In this document: one piece after another, positions 34,797 through 47,004 of the stretch
Position numbering within the stretch: the first letter of the stretch is position 1
Layout of the letters: each line of letters starts with the position of its first letter
Source: Klebsiella indica
Lineage (GTDB): Bacteria > Pseudomonadota > Gammaproteobacteria > Enterobacterales > Enterobacteriaceae
Direction: 5' to 3'
Assembly: GCF_005860775.1 (NCBI RefSeq)
Contig: NZ_VCHQ01000002.1
Location: forward strand, 123,120 to 187,119
Length of the DNA stretch: 64,000 nt
The notes under the pieces: model-generated
Seen by the model: the letters and a program-made list of their open reading frames with translations, nothing else
What the model was told of the DNA's origin: nothing
Database searches by the model: none
Made by a program: the position numbers and the translations under genes

Positions 34797-36686
34797 ATGC
34801 CGATTCAGGTTCTGCCGCCGCAGCTCGCCAACCAGATTGCCGCCGGTGAAGTCGTGGAACGTCCGGCGTCGGTGGTTAAAGAGCTGGTGGAAAATAGCCT
34901 CGACGCCGGGGCGACACGCGTCGATATTGATATTGAGCGCGGTGGCGCGAAGCTGATCCGTATTCGTGATAACGGCTGCGGTATTAAAAAAGACGAACTG
35001 GCGCTGGCGCTGGCGCGTCATGCAACCAGCAAAATCGCGTCTCTTGACGACCTGGAGGCGATAATCAGCCTCGGTTTTCGCGGAGAAGCGTTAGCCAGTA
35101 TCAGTTCAGTGGCCAGACTGACGCTGACGTCGCGCACTGAGGAACAGCAGGAGGCCTGGCAGGCCTATGCTGAAGGGCGCGATCAGGCGGTGACCGTCAA
35201 ACCGGCGGCCCACCCGGTGGGGACGACGCTGGAAGTGCTGGATTTATTCTATAACACTCCCGCGCGCCGCAAATTCATGCGTACTGAAAAAACCGAGTTT
35301 GGCCATATTGATGAAATTGTGCGGCGTATCGCATTGGCGCGTTTTGACGTCACTATCAACCTGAGTCATAACGGTAAAGCGGTACGTCAGTATCGCGCCG
35401 TGTCGCAGGACAGCCAGCGTGAGCGGCGGCTTGGCGCCATATGCGGTACGCCTTTTCTTGAGCATGCGCTGGCTATCGAGTGGCAGCACGGCGATCTCAT
35501 GCTCAGCGGCTGGGTGGCCGATCCTCTGCACACCAACCCGTCGCTGGCGGAAATTCAGTATTGCTACGTCAACGGACGGATGATGCGCGATCGCCTGATT
35601 AATCACGCGATTCGCCAGGCCTGCGAAGATAAACTGGGCACCGATCAGCAGCCTGCCTTTGTGCTGTATCTGAAGATCGATCCGCATCAGGTGGATGTGA
35701 ACGTTCATCCGGCGAAGCATGAAGTGCGCTTTCATCAGTCGCGGCTGGTGCATGATTTTATCTATCAGGGCGTGCTGAGCGTGCTTCAGCAGCAACTGGA
35801 GGCGCCATTGTCGGCAGAGGGCAGTGAACCCGCGCCGCGGATGGTGCCGGAAAACCGTATCGCGGCAGGCGGCAACCATTTCGCTCAGCCGGCAGTCGCG
35901 CGTGAAACGGAGGCTCCCCGCTATCGCGACGAGCCCGCTACGCCGCGTTTTAATGCCGGAGGTTCACGAGAGCCCTCGGCTTCCGGTTCCTCTGGTGGCG
36001 CTAACTGGCCGCATGCTCAGCCCGGCTATCAAAAACAGCAGGGAGCGCTGTATCGCCAGTTGCTGGATACCCCGGCAGCGGAGCGAAAAGCGAAATCACC
36101 TGCTCCGGCAGAGGAAGGTCTGGCGGGGCACAGCCAAAGCTTTGGCCGCGTATTGACGATTGTCGATGGCGATTGTGCGCTGCTGGAGCGCGGCGGGCAG
36201 TTAGCACTACTGGCGTTGCCGGTTGCTGAACGCTGGCTGCGTCAGGCGCAGCTGACGCCTGGCGCGGAGGCGGTTTGCGCTCAGCCGCTGCTTATTCCAC
36301 TGCGGATAAAGGTGTCCGAAAAGGAAAAAGAAGCGCTGAACCACGCGCGGTCGACGCTGGCCCAGGTCGGTATTGAGCTGCAGTCCGATGCGCAGCACGT
36401 GACTATTCGTGCGGTGCCTTTACCCTTACGACAACAAAATTTACAAATCTTGATTCCTGAACTGATAGGCTACCTGGCGCAGCAGCAAAAATTCGATGTT
36501 GGCAATATCGCTCAGTGGATGGCGCGTAATCTGGCGAGCGAGCATGCGCAGTGGAATATGGCGCAGGCGGTTGCTGTACTGGCGGACGTTGAACGTTTAT
36601 GTCCGCAACTGGTTAAGGCGCCGCCGGGTGGTCTGTTGCAACCTGTTGATTTACATTCGGCGATGAATGCCCTGAAAGATGAGTGA
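34797..36686 (+). CDS. mutL: DNA mismatch repair protein MutL
   Basis: The 629-residue matchmaker links MutS recognition to MutH and UvrD. The N-terminal GHKL ATPase domain has all motifs: [29 protein letters not shown] proline- and glycine-rich linker (about residues 335-435) leads to the C-terminal dimerisation domain. The DQHAAHER-type endonuclease motif is absent, as expected in MutH-containing enterics. It is slightly longer than E. coli MutL (615), the extra length being in the variable linker. Its end overlaps miaA by eight bases. Confidence 0.97.
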   Translation: MPIQVLPPQLANQIAAGEVVERPASVVKELVENSLDAGATRVDIDIERGGAKLIRIRDNGCGIKKDELALALARHATSKIASLDDLEAIISLGFRGEALASISSVARLTLTSRTEEQQEAWQAYAEGRDQAVTVKPAAHPVGTTLEVLDLFYNTPARRKFMRTEKTEFGHIDEIVRRIALARFDVTINLSHNGKAVRQYRAVSQDSQRERRLGAICGTPFLEHALAIEWQHGDLMLSGWVADPLHTNPSLAEIQYCYVNGRMMRDRLINHAIRQACEDKLGTDQQPAFVLYLKIDPHQVDVNVHPAKHEVRFHQSRLVHDFIYQGVLSVLQQQLEAPLSAEGSEPAPRMVPENRIAAGGNHFAQPAVARETEAPRYRDEPATPRFNAGGSREPSASGSSGGANWPHAQPGYQKQQGALYRQLLDTPAAERKAKSPAPAEEGLAGHSQSFGRVLTIVDGDCALLERGGQLALLALPVAERWLRQAQLTPGAEAVCAQPLLIPLRIKVSEKEKEALNHARSTLAQVGIELQSDAQHVTIRAVPLPLRQQNLQILIPELIGYLAQQQKFDVGNIAQWMARNLASEHAQWNMAQAVAVLADVERLCPQLVKAPPGGLLQPVDLHSAMNALKDE

Positions 36687-37629
36687 TGTAACCGAGGCGA
36701 GCCTGCCTAAGGCAATATTTTTAATGGGCCCGACGGCCTCCGGGAAAACCGCGCTGGCGATCGCCTTACGTAAAGTTTTGCCAGTGGAGTTGATTAGCGT
36801 TGATTCCGCCCTCATTTATCGAGGAATGGATATTGGGACGGCCAAGCCTGATGCCGCAGAGCTGCGCGCTGCGCCGCATCGTTTGCTGGATATTCTCGAT
36901 CCGGCTGAGGCTTATTCCGCCGCGGATTTTCGGCGCGATGCGCTGGCCGGGATGGCGGAAATTGTCGCTGCCGGGCGTATCCCGCTGCTGGTTGGCGGAA
37001 CGATGTTGTATTTTAAAGCGTTACTGGAGGGGTTGTCGCCTTTACCTTCCGCTGATCCAGCGGTCAGGGCCAGAATTGAGCGACAAGCCGCAGAGCAGGG
37101 GTGGAACGCGTTACATCAGCAGTTACAGGCGATCGATCCGGTTGCCGCCGCGCGTATTCATCCAAATGATCCGCAAAGACTTTCCCGAGCACTGGAAGTT
37201 TTTTTCATTTCGGGTAAAACTTTAACGGAACTGACGCAAACGTCAGGTGATGCTCTGCCGTATAAGGTGCATCAGTTCGCCATCGCCCCGGCGAGCCGTG
37301 AACTGCTCCATCAACGCATAGAACAGCGTTTTCATCAGATGTTGGCTTCAGGTTTTGAAGCTGAAGTACGGGCGCTATTTGCCCGGGAAGATTTGCATAC
37401 GGATATGCCTTCCATTCGTTGTGTCGGATATCGCCAGATGTGGTCATACCTCAATGGCGAGATCCCGTATGATGAAATGGTTTATCGAGGTGTTTGCGCT
37501 ACGAGACAGTTGGCGAAACGTCAGGTGACCTGGTTGCGCGGTTGGGAAGGGGTTCACTGGTTAGACAGTGAACAACCTGAACAGGCGTTCAACAAAGTAT
37601 TACAGGTTGTTGGTGCTAGCCTGGACTGA
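36679..37629 (+). CDS. miaA: tRNA dimethylallyltransferase
   Basis: The 316-residue enzyme isopentenylates A37 of tRNAs reading UNN codons. Walker A-like [10 protein letters not shown] (residues 17-26), [18 protein letters not shown] and [13 protein letters not shown] are standard. It overlaps mutL and precedes hfq by 90 bases. In E. coli hfq promoters lie within miaA; the same may hold here. Confidence 0.97.
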   Translation: MSDVTEASLPKAIFLMGPTASGKTALAIALRKVLPVELISVDSALIYRGMDIGTAKPDAAELRAAPHRLLDILDPAEAYSAADFRRDALAGMAEIVAAGRIPLLVGGTMLYFKALLEGLSPLPSADPAVRARIERQAAEQGWNALHQQLQAIDPVAAARIHPNDPQRLSRALEVFFISGKTLTELTQTSGDALPYKVHQFAIAPASRELLHQRIEQRFHQMLASGFEAEVRALFAREDLHTDMPSIRCVGYRQMWSYLNGEIPYDEMVYRGVCATRQLAKRQVTWLRGWEGVHWLDSEQPEQAFNKVLQVVGASLD

Positions 37630-37707
37630 ACGTGTACAATTGAACGGGTATCGTGCGTAATTTTTAAGAATCGTAAGGTTCTGAGTACAAAACAAGCATA
37701 CATATAA

Positions 37708-38028
<321 letters not shown>

Positions 38029-38103
38029 GGTCAGTGCTGTTTTTCCACGTCGGGGAGCCAGATTTTCTGCGTTCCCCGCTGGTATTTTATAAGGGGTTTA
38101 CGC

Positions 38104-39384
38104 TTGTTTGACCGTTATGATGCCGGTGAGCAGGCGGTACTGGTACACATCTATTTTTCGCAAGACAAAGATATGGAAGATCTCCAGGAGTTTGAAACTC
38201 TGGCCTCTTCCGCCGGTGTCGAAGCAATGCAGGTGATTACCGGTAGCCGTAAAGCACCGCACCCGAAGTATTTTGTTGGTGAAGGTAAAGCTGTCGAAAT
38301 TGCGGAAGCCGTAAAAGCGACCGGTGCGTCGGTCGTGCTCTTCGATCATGCCCTGAGTCCGGCGCAGGAACGAAACCTTGAGCGCTTATGCGAATGCCGG
38401 GTTATTGATAGAACCGGTCTGATTTTAGATATTTTTGCACAGCGAGCGCGTACCCACGAAGGGAAACTACAGGTTGAGCTGGCGCAGTTGCGTCATATGG
38501 CAACACGTCTGGTTCGTGGCTGGACCCACCTTGAAAGACAAAAAGGCGGGATTGGTTTACGCGGTCCGGGGGAAACCCAGCTCGAAACTGACCGTCGATT
38601 GTTGCGTAATCGTATTATGCAGATCCTGTCACGACTGGAAAAAGTTGAAAAACAGCGTGAGCAGGGACGGCGGTCACGTGCCAAAGCCGATATTCCCACC
38701 GTGTCGCTGGTCGGTTATACCAACGCCGGGAAATCAACGCTGTTCAACCAGATCACTGAAGCTGAGGTCTATGCCGCGAACCAACTGTTCGCCACGCTTG
38801 ACCCAACGCTGCGCCGGATTGATGTCCCTGATGTGGGAGAAACCGTTCTGGCCGACACCGTGGGCTTTATCCGCCACTTACCGCACGATTTGGTCGCGGC
38901 ATTTAAAGCGACCCTGCAGGAGACACGTCAGGCGGCGCTGCTGCTGCATGTGATTGACGCGGCGGATGTTCGCGTGCAGGAGAATATTGATGCTGTGAAT
39001 ACAGTCCTCGCCGAAATCGAGGCCGATGAGATCCCCGCGCTGCTGATCATGAACAAAATCGACATGCTGGATGATTTTGCGCCGCGTATCGATCGGGATG
39101 AAAAAAATAAACCGATTCGGGTCTGGCTTTCCGCTCAGACCGGGGTTGGTGTGCCACTTCTTTTTCAGGCTTTAGCGGAGCGACTTTCGGGTGAGGTGGC
39201 CCAGCATACGCTGCATCTGCCGCCCCAGGAAGGGCGTCTGCGGAGCCGGTTTTATCAGCTTCAGGCGATAGAAAAGGAGTGGATGGAGGATGACGGTAGC
39301 GTTGGTCTGCAGGTGCGCATGCCGATCGTTGACTGGCGTCGCCTCTGTAAACAAGAGCCAGCGCTGGTTGAATACGTGATTTGA
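38104..39384 (+). CDS. hflX: Ribosome-associated GTPase HflX
   Basis: The 426-residue GTPase splits stalled or heat-damaged ribosomes. An N-terminal HflX domain (GGxxGxxGPGETQLETDRR) leads to the G domain with G1 GYTNAGKST, G3 DTVGF and G4 NKID. The frame begins with TTG at 38104 (then FDRYDAGEQA), matching the E. coli N-terminus; no ATG fits. It lies 75 bases after hfq in the same transcription unit. Confidence 0.97.
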   Translation: MFDRYDAGEQAVLVHIYFSQDKDMEDLQEFETLASSAGVEAMQVITGSRKAPHPKYFVGEGKAVEIAEAVKATGASVVLFDHALSPAQERNLERLCECRVIDRTGLILDIFAQRARTHEGKLQVELAQLRHMATRLVRGWTHLERQKGGIGLRGPGETQLETDRRLLRNRIMQILSRLEKVEKQREQGRRSRAKADIPTVSLVGYTNAGKSTLFNQITEAEVYAANQLFATLDPTLRRIDVPDVGETVLADTVGFIRHLPHDLVAAFKATLQETRQAALLLHVIDAADVRVQENIDAVNTVLAEIEADEIPALLIMNKIDMLDDFAPRIDRDEKNKPIRVWLSAQTGVGVPLLFQALAERLSGEVAQHTLHLPPQEGRLRSRFYQLQAIEKEWMEDDGSVGLQVRMPIVDWRRLCKQEPALVEYVI

Positions 39385-39449
39385 CCTTGCAGCTTGCCTG
39401 AAGATATTAACCCCTGTGGGGATATCAAAAACAAATATGGAGCATATAC

Positions 39450-40706
39450 ATGGCGTGGAATCAGCCCGGTAATAACGGACAGGACCGCGACCCGTGGGGA
39501 AGCAGCAATAACCAAGGCGGCAACTCTGGGGGAAATGGCAACAAAGGTGGTCGCGAACAAGGGCCGCCCGATCTGGATGATATCTTCCGTAAGCTAAGTA
39601 AAAAACTTAGCGGCCTGGGCGGCGGAAAAGGTGGACTGGGCGGCGGTAGCGGCTCCCAGGGATCGCGTGGCCCAATGGGGGGACGTATTGTCGGTATCGT
39701 TGCTGCTGCTGCGGTTATTATCTGGGCCGCCAGCGGTTTTTATACCATTAAGGAAGCTGAACGCGGTGTTGTCACCCGTTTTGGCAAATTCAGCCATCTG
39801 GTTGAACCCGGTCTTAACTGGAAACCCACCTTTATTGATAATGTCCAGGCGGTTAACGTTGAATCCGTACGCGAGCTGGCGGCCTCCGGTGTCATGCTGA
39901 CGTCTGATGAAAACGTGGTGCGCGTTGAGATGAACGTGCAGTACCGCGTGACCGATCCGGAGCGTTACCTGTTTAGCGTAACCAATGCCGACGACAGCCT
40001 GCGTCAGGCGACCGACAGCGCGTTGCGCGGGGTTATCGGTAAATACACCATGGATCGTATCCTGACGGAAGGTCGTACCGTGATTCGTAGCGATACCCAG
40101 CGTGAGCTGGAAGAGACGATCCGTCCATATAACATGGGGATTACCCTGCTGGACGTTAACTTCCAGACCGCGCGTCCGCCGGAGGAAGTTAAAGCCGCGT
40201 TTGACGATGCGATTGCCGCGCGTGAGAACGAACAGCAGTACATTCGTGAGGCTGAAGCTTACGCTAACGAAGTTCAGCCGCGGGCGAACGGTCAGGCGCA
40301 GCGTATCCTTGAAGAGGCGCGGGCGTACAAGACGCAGACTGTTCTCGAAGCACAGGGTGAGGTGGCGCGTTTTGCCAAGATCCTGCCTGAGTATAAAGCA
40401 GCGCCGGAAATCACTCGCGAGCGTCTGTATATCGAAACCATGGAAAAAGTGCTGAGCCATACTCGCAAAGTACTGGTGAACGATAAAGGGAATAACCTGA
40501 TGGTTCTGCCTCTGGATCAGATGCTGAAAGGCGCGGGTGCGCCAGCGGTAAAGAGCAATAGCAGTAGTGCAAGCGATCTGTTGCGTCTTCCGCCTGCGTC
40601 CAGCTCAAGCAGCGCCAGTAATGTTCAGACCTCAACGGGAGGCACCATTATGGACCAACGCCGCGCCAACGCGCAGCGTAACGACTACCAGCGTCAGGGG
40701 GAATAA
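39450..40706 (+). CDS. hflK: FtsH protease modulator HflK
   Basis: The 418-residue SPFH (stomatin/prohibitin/flotillin/HflK) protein forms a large cage with HflC around FtsH and regulates its membrane proteolysis. A Gly/Asn-rich cytoplasmic N-terminus (residues 1-75) precedes one membrane helix (IVGIVAAAAVIIWAASGFY), then the periplasmic SPFH domain and an alpha-helical coiled region, ending in a Ser-rich tail. It precedes hflC by two bases, so the partners are co-translated. Confidence 0.97.
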   Translation: MAWNQPGNNGQDRDPWGSSNNQGGNSGGNGNKGGREQGPPDLDDIFRKLSKKLSGLGGGKGGLGGGSGSQGSRGPMGGRIVGIVAAAAVIIWAASGFYTIKEAERGVVTRFGKFSHLVEPGLNWKPTFIDNVQAVNVESVRELAASGVMLTSDENVVRVEMNVQYRVTDPERYLFSVTNADDSLRQATDSALRGVIGKYTMDRILTEGRTVIRSDTQRELEETIRPYNMGITLLDVNFQTARPPEEVKAAFDDAIAARENEQQYIREAEAYANEVQPRANGQAQRILEEARAYKTQTVLEAQGEVARFAKILPEYKAAPEITRERLYIETMEKVLSHTRKVLVNDKGNNLMVLPLDQMLKGAGAPAVKSNSSSASDLLRLPPASSSSSASNVQTSTGGTIMDQRRANAQRNDYQRQGE

Positions 40707-40708
40707 CG

Positions 40709-41716
40709 ATGCGTAAATCTGTTATCGCGATAATTGTCATCGTGCTGGTGGTGCTCTACATGTCCATCTTTGTGGTTAAAGAAGGCGAGCGCGGCATTAC
40801 TCTGCGTTTTGGTAAAGTGCTGCGCGACGATGAAAACAAACCACTGGTATACGCACCGGGTCTGCACTTCAAGATCCCTTTCATTGAATCAGTGAAGACC
40901 CTGGACGCGCGTATCCAGACGATGGATAACCAGGCCGATCGCTTTGTCACCAAAGAGAAAAAAGACCTGATCGTTGACTCCTATATCAAATGGCGTATCA
41001 GTGACTTTAGCCGCTACTACCTGGCGACCGGCGGCGGCGACGTCTCCCAGGCCGAGGTGCTGCTGAAGCGTAAATTCTCTGACCGTCTGCGTTCTGAAAT
41101 TGGTCGTCTGGATGTGAAAGACATCGTAACCGACTCCCGTGGTCGTCTGACTCTGGAAGTGCGCGATGCGCTGAACTCCGGCTCCGCCGGGACCGAAGAT
41201 GAAGTCAGCACGCCGGCTGCCGATGATGCGATTGCCAAAGCGGCGGAGCGTATCGAAGCAGAAACTAACGGTAAAGTGCAGGTGATTAACCCGAACAGTA
41301 TGGCCGCGCTGGGTATTGAAGTGGTTGATGTGCGGATCAAGCAGATTAACCTGCCTGCCGAAGTTTCTGAAGCGATCTACAACCGTATGCGCGCCGAGCG
41401 TGAAGCGGTTGCTCGTCGTCATCGTTCGCAAGGTCAGGAAGAAGCTGAAAAATTGCGCGCGGCAGCGGACTATGAAGTGACGAAAACGCTGGCAGAAGCT
41501 GAACGTCAGGGGCGTATCCTGCGCGGTGAAGGCGATGCTGAATCGGCGAAGCTGTTTGCTGATGCATTCAGTCAGGATCCGGGTTTTTACGCCTTTATCC
41601 GTAGCCTGCGCGCCTATGAGAACAGCTTCCAGAGCAATCAGGATGTGATGGTGCTCAGCCCGGACAGCGATTTCTTCCGCTATATGAAATCGCCTGAGGC
41701 GGCGGCAACTCGCTGA
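40709..41716 (+). CDS. hflC: FtsH protease modulator HflC
   Basis: The 335-residue partner of HflK has an N-terminal membrane anchor (SVIAIIVIVLVVLYMSIFVV) and a periplasmic SPFH domain with GITLRFGKVLRD. Length and sequence match E. coli HflC (334). A strong terminator follows 17 bases after the stop and ends the tsaE-to-hflC supply line. Confidence 0.97.
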   Translation: MRKSVIAIIVIVLVVLYMSIFVVKEGERGITLRFGKVLRDDENKPLVYAPGLHFKIPFIESVKTLDARIQTMDNQADRFVTKEKKDLIVDSYIKWRISDFSRYYLATGGGDVSQAEVLLKRKFSDRLRSEIGRLDVKDIVTDSRGRLTLEVRDALNSGSAGTEDEVSTPAADDAIAKAAERIEAETNGKVQVINPNSMAALGIEVVDVRIKQINLPAEVSEAIYNRMRAEREAVARRHRSQGQEEAEKLRAAADYEVTKTLAEAERQGRILRGEGDAESAKLFADAFSQDPGFYAFIRSLRAYENSFQSNQDVMVLSPDSDFFRYMKSPEAAATR

Positions 41717-41733
41717 TAAGTGATGATGTAAGT

Positions 41734-41764
41734 AAAAAAGGCGCCGTAATCAGGCGCCTTTTTA
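41734..41764 (+). terminator. Rho-independent terminator after hflC
   Basis: GGCGCC (41740-41745) pairs with GGCGCC (41753-41758) around GTAATCA, preceded by A6 and followed by T5, so it can act on both strands. It also serves as the downstream end of the small convergent minus-strand frame. Confidence 0.9.
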
Positions 41765-42055
41765 CATTGCGCAGAGTGAGTGACGAGGGCGCCCATTCAG
41801 CAGTTCATCGACAACAGGGACCCGTGCTGGCGTTTCTACGATAGCGCCGCTGATCATTGCGCCAGTATTTTCAACAATATCGGGAATATTCACCGGACCA
41901 AATATGGGCAAATCAACATTCAGATTGTCGCAGGGAAAGAATATTGCAGAACTTGCTTTGTTGGCTTGGCCCTGAGCGGCAAAACCACTTTGTCGCCCGC
42001 AGGCGCCGCTTACCACATTGATTTCAACAGCGAGCAATTCTCCGATAATCATCAT
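41762..42055 (-). CDS. Small hypothetical protein in the hflC-yjeT interval
   Basis: E. coli has almost no spare sequence between hflC and yjeT, but this genome has about 550 bases. The minus-strand frame encodes 97 residues, ends exactly at the bidirectional hflC terminator, and has a protein-like composition (DLPIFGPVNIPDIVENTGAMIS, Cys at 19, 42 and 95). The frame continues open upstream of the ATG without a better start, so it may be a fragment. An overlapping plus-strand frame of similar size (41780-42082) is the alternative. I recognise no family, and existence as a gene is uncertain. The AT-rich 42083-42180 stretch upstream could carry its promoter. Confidence 0.3.
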   Translation of the reverse strand: MMIIGELLAVEINVVSGACGRQSGFAAQGQANKASSAIFFPCDNLNVDLPIFGPVNIPDIVENTGAMISGAIVETPARVPVVDELLNGRPRHSLCAM

Positions 42056-42264
42056 CCTGATTATCTTATTGCCCGCATCTGAATCTGATATGCGACATTA
42101 TAATTGACGCTTTAAAAAGAACATTTAATACAACAGGTTATAAATTTTATTTTATAAAATTGATTCATAATAGCAGTGAAATAGCGGACAATATGCTGCG
42201 AAAGCAAACATAACGTGGGCAACCCGTCGTCCGTACGGCGCGGCGTTTATATATAAGGTGAAAA

Positions 42265-42462
42265 ATGAACTCAACTATCTGGCTGGCACTGGCGCTGGTT
42301 TTAATACTTGAAGGGCTTGGGCCACTGCTTTATCCACGCGCGTGGCGTCGGATGGTCGCTACCATGAGCCAACTGCCAGATAATTTATTACGCCGGTTTG
42401 GCGGGGGGCTTGTGGTTGCCGGAGTCGTCATCTACTACATGTTGAGGAAAACGATTGGCTGA
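42265..42462 (+). CDS. yjeT: Small inner-membrane protein YjeT (DUF2065)
   Basis: A 65-residue protein with two hydrophobic segments (residues 5-20 and 46-60) and the conserved LEGLGPLLYPRAW and LPDNLLRRFGGGLVVAGVV stretches. It is nearly identical to E. coli YjeT, whose function is unknown. It sits about 100 bases before purA. Confidence 0.95.
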   Translation: MNSTIWLALALVLILEGLGPLLYPRAWRRMVATMSQLPDNLLRRFGGGLVVAGVVIYYMLRKTIG

Positions 42463-42540
42463 TCAAAAAGTGGTCGGATTTGCCGGTTTTAGCGTGCAAA
42501 AAGTGCTGTAACTCTGAAAAAGCGATGGTAGAATCCATTT

Positions 42541-42560
42541 TTAAGCAAACGGTGATTTTG
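42541..42560 (+). promoter_or_regulatory. Probable PurR-type operator before purA
   Basis: The segment AAGCAAACGGTGATTTTG just before the purA ATG contains GCAAACG, the core half of the PurR box (ACGCAAACGTTTGCGT). The same bases occupy this site in E. coli, where purA is PurR-repressed. The right half is degenerate. A likely -10 (TAGAAT) lies near 42529-42534. Confidence 0.45.
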
Positions 42561-42561
42561 A

Positions 42562-43863
<1,302 letters not shown>

Positions 43864-43872
43864 TGATCTTCC

Positions 43873-43898
43873 AGAGGCGCCGTTCAGGCGCCTCTTGT
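43873..43898 (+). terminator. Rho-independent terminator after purA
   Basis: A 9-bp perfect stem AGAGGCGCC (43873-43881) with GGCGCCTCT (43887-43895), loop GTTCA, followed by a T-rich tail TGTTTTG. Ten bases after the purA stop. Confidence 0.9.
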
Positions 43899-44014
43899 TT
43901 TGCTGTTAGCCCGCCCATTTTAAATAAATTAGCGGCCTGAGCGCTGGCTGGTTTATCATCAATAGAAATGACGTCTACCGACACATCCTGTATTTCTTTT
44001 CCCTGAGGTTGATT

Positions 44015-44440
44015 GTGCAGTTAACGAGTTTCACTGATTACGGGTTACGCGCGCTGATTTATATGGCGTCGCTACCGGAAGGAAGAATGACCAGCATCAC
44101 TGAGGTGACGGAGGTTTACGGCGTTTCACGTAATCATATGGTTAAAATAATCAATCAGTTAAGTCGGATAGGCTATGTCATGGCCGTTCGGGGAAAGAAC
44201 GGAGGTATTCGCCTCGGTAAACCCGCAAATATGATTCGTGTGGGGGATGTCGTTCGCGATCTGGAACCGCTCACTTTGGTTAATTGCAGCAGCGAATTTT
44301 GCCATATTACGCCTGCCTGTCGTCTGAAACAGGCGCTTGCAGAAGCCGCGCAAAGTTTTCTCAAGGAACTGGACAACTACACGCTGGCCGATTTGGTTGA
44401 AAAGAATCAACCGCTTTATAAATTATTGCTGGTGGAGTGA
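44015..44440 (+). CDS. nsrR: Nitric-oxide-sensing Rrf2-family repressor NsrR
   Basis: The 141-residue regulator uses a [4Fe-4S]/[2Fe-2S] cluster to sense NO and represses detoxification genes such as hmpA. The winged helix (residues about 25-65) and cluster cysteines Cys91, Cys96 and Cys102 ([13 protein letters not shown]) are present. I chose GTG 44015 (then QLTSFTDYG), which has GAGG six bases upstream and gives the E. coli length; a TTG at 44009 would add two residues. It heads the nsrR-rnr-rlmB operon. Confidence 0.96.
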   Translation: MQLTSFTDYGLRALIYMASLPEGRMTSITEVTEVYGVSRNHMVKIINQLSRIGYVMAVRGKNGGIRLGKPANMIRVGDVVRDLEPLTLVNCSSEFCHITPACRLKQALAEAAQSFLKELDNYTLADLVEKNQPLYKLLLVE

Positions 44441-44477
44441 CGTAAACTTCACCAGAGATGACAACGGAGGAACCGAC

Positions 44478-46925
44478 ATGTCACAAGACCCTTTCCTTGA
44501 GCGCGAATCTGAAAAGTACGCCAATCCCATCCCGAGTCGGGAATTCATCCTCGATCATTTAGCAAAACGCGAAAAACCCGCCAGCCGGGATGAGCTGGCT
44601 ACAGAACTGAATATTGAGGGTGAAGAACAGCAAGAAGCATTGCGTCGTCGGCTGCGAGCCATGGAACGCGATGGTCAACTGGTCTTCACGCGTCGCCAGT
44701 GTTATGCGCTGCCGGAACGTCTTGATCTATTGAAAGGTACCGTTATCGGTCATCGCGATGGTTATGGCTTCCTGCGCGTGGAGGGCCGTAAAGATGACCT
44801 TTATTTGTCCTCTGAGCAGATGAAGACCTGCATTCACGGCGACCAGGTGCTGGCGCAACCGCTGGGCGCTGACCGTAAAGGCCGTCGGGAAGCGCGTATC
44901 GTCCGCGTGCTGGTGCCCAAAACCGGGCAGATCGTCGGCCGCTACTTTACCGATGCGGGCGTGGGCTTTGTGGTACCGGATGACAGCCGCTTAAGCTTTG
45001 ACATCCTGATCCCTCCGGAAGAGGTGATGGGCGCGAGAATGGGGTTCGTGGTGGTGGTTGAACTCACCCAACGCCCAACCCGCCGCACTAAAGCGGTCGG
45101 CAAAATTGTTGAAGTGCTGGGCGACAACATGGGAACCGGCATGGCGGTCGATATGGCCCTGCGCACCCACGAAATCCCCTACGTCTGGCCGCCTGCGGTA
45201 GAAAAACAGGTCGCCGGACTGAAAGAGCAGGTGCCGGAAGAGGCGAAAGCAGGGCGCGTTGATCTACGCAGCCTGCCGCTGGTCACCATTGATGGCGAAG
45301 ATGCCCGCGACTTTGATGACGCGGTGTATTGCGAGAAGAAACGCGGCGGCGGCTGGCGCTTGTGGGTTGCGATTGCTGACGTCAGCTACTATGTGCGCCC
45401 GGGCACGCCGCTGGATGGCGAAGCGCGTAGCCGCGGTACGTCAGTCTATTTTCCGTCGCAAGTGGTCCCGATGCTGCCGGAGGTGCTGTCTAATGGTCTG
45501 TGCTCCCTGAATCCGCAGGTCGACCGGTTGTGTATGGTGTGCGAGATGACGATTTCGGCAAAAGGTCGGCTGACCGGCTTCAAATTCTATGAAGCGGTAA
45601 TGAGCTCCCATGCCCGCCTGACTTATACCAAGGTCTGGCATATGCTGCAGGGCGACCAGGATCTGCGTGAACAGTATGCGCCGCTGGTGAAGCATATCGA
45701 AGAGCTGCACAACCTTTACAAAGTGCTGGACAGCGCACGTGAGGAGCGAGGCGGTATCTCATTTGAGAGTGAAGAAGCGAAATTTATCTTCAATGCTGAA
45801 CGCCGTATTGAACGTATTGAGCAAACTCAGCGTAATGACGCGCATAAACTGATTGAAGAGTGCATGATTCTGGCGAACATTTCCGCCGCGCGTTTTGTTG
45901 AGAAGGCTGAAGAGCCAGCGCTGTTCCGTATTCATGATAAACCCAGTACGGAAGCGATTACCGCGTTCCGTTCCGTTCTGGCGGAACTGGGGCTGGAGCT
46001 GCCCGGCGGCAATAAGCCGGAACCGCGCGACTATGCGGAATTGCTGGAATCTATTGCCGACAGGCCGGATGCGGAAATGTTGCAAACCATGCTGCTGCGC
46101 TCGATGAAACAGGCGGTGTATGATCCGGAAAACCGCGGCCACTTTGGCCTTGCGCTCCAGTCTTATGCCCATTTCACTTCGCCGATTCGTCGCTATCCCG
46201 ATTTGTCACTGCATCGCGCTATCAAGTATTTGCTGGCGAAGCAGCATGGGCATAAAGGCAATAGCACCGAGACAGGCGGCTGGCACTACAGCATGGAAGA
46301 GATGCTGCAACTGGGCGTCCACTGCTCGATGACCGAGCGTCGCGCGGATGAAGCTACTCGCGATGTGTCGGATTGGCTGAAGTGTGATTTTATGTTGGAT
46401 CAGGTGGGTAACGTCTTTAAAGGCGTGATCGCCAGCGTCACCGGCTTCGGCTTCTTTGTGCGTCTCAATGAACTGTTTATTGACGGTCTGGTGCACGTTT
46501 CTTCGCTCGACAACGATTACTACCGTTTCGATCAGGTGGGTCAACGTCTGATTGGCGAATCCGGTGGTCAGACGTACCGTCTGGGAGATCGGGTAGAAGT
46601 GCGCGTTGAAGCGGTTAATATGGACGAGCGTAAGATCGATTTCTCGCTTATCTCCAGCGAACGGGCGCCGCGCAACGTCGGTAAGACCGAGCGTGAAAAG
46701 GCAAAAAAAGGTGCTGCGGGTAAATCGTCCGGGCGTCGTCGTCAGGCTGGGAAGCAGGTAAACTTCGAGCCGGATAGCGCATTCCGTAAACCGAAAGGCA
46801 AATCTCAGTCGAAGGCCGCTCAGCCAAAAGGCGAGAAGAAAGCGAAGAAGCCGTCGGCGAAAACGCAAAAAATCGCCGCCGCGACCAAAGCTAAGCGCGC
46901 GGCGAAAAAGAAAATCGCTGAGTAA
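44478..46925 (+). CDS. rnr: Exoribonuclease R
   Basis: The 815-residue 3'-to-5' exonuclease degrades structured RNA and acts in tmRNA-linked decay and cold shock. Order of parts: N-terminal helix-turn-helix ([22 protein letters not shown]), cold-shock domains, RNB catalytic domain with the [15 protein letters not shown] acidic cluster near residues 270-285, S1 domain ([16 protein letters not shown]), and a very basic Lys/Ala tail. Start ATG 44478 has GGAGG upstream; the longer frame inside nsrR is not used. Confidence 0.97.
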   Translation: MSQDPFLERESEKYANPIPSREFILDHLAKREKPASRDELATELNIEGEEQQEALRRRLRAMERDGQLVFTRRQCYALPERLDLLKGTVIGHRDGYGFLRVEGRKDDLYLSSEQMKTCIHGDQVLAQPLGADRKGRREARIVRVLVPKTGQIVGRYFTDAGVGFVVPDDSRLSFDILIPPEEVMGARMGFVVVVELTQRPTRRTKAVGKIVEVLGDNMGTGMAVDMALRTHEIPYVWPPAVEKQVAGLKEQVPEEAKAGRVDLRSLPLVTIDGEDARDFDDAVYCEKKRGGGWRLWVAIADVSYYVRPGTPLDGEARSRGTSVYFPSQVVPMLPEVLSNGLCSLNPQVDRLCMVCEMTISAKGRLTGFKFYEAVMSSHARLTYTKVWHMLQGDQDLREQYAPLVKHIEELHNLYKVLDSAREERGGISFESEEAKFIFNAERRIERIEQTQRNDAHKLIEECMILANISAARFVEKAEEPALFRIHDKPSTEAITAFRSVLAELGLELPGGNKPEPRDYAELLESIADRPDAEMLQTMLLRSMKQAVYDPENRGHFGLALQSYAHFTSPIRRYPDLSLHRAIKYLLAKQHGHKGNSTETGGWHYSMEEMLQLGVHCSMTERRADEATRDVSDWLKCDFMLDQVGNVFKGVIASVTGFGFFVRLNELFIDGLVHVSSLDNDYYRFDQVGQRLIGESGGQTYRLGDRVEVRVEAVNMDERKIDFSLISSERAPRNVGKTEREKAKKGAAGKSSGRRRQAGKQVNFEPDSAFRKPKGKSQSKAAQPKGEKKAKKPSAKTQKIAAATKAKRAAKKKIAE

Positions 46926-47004
46926 ATTGGATTCCCTTAACTCCCTGTATCGCGGGAAGAGCGGAGAAAGGGAGCTGATAACAGAAATTAAAACGAGTAG
47001 ATAA

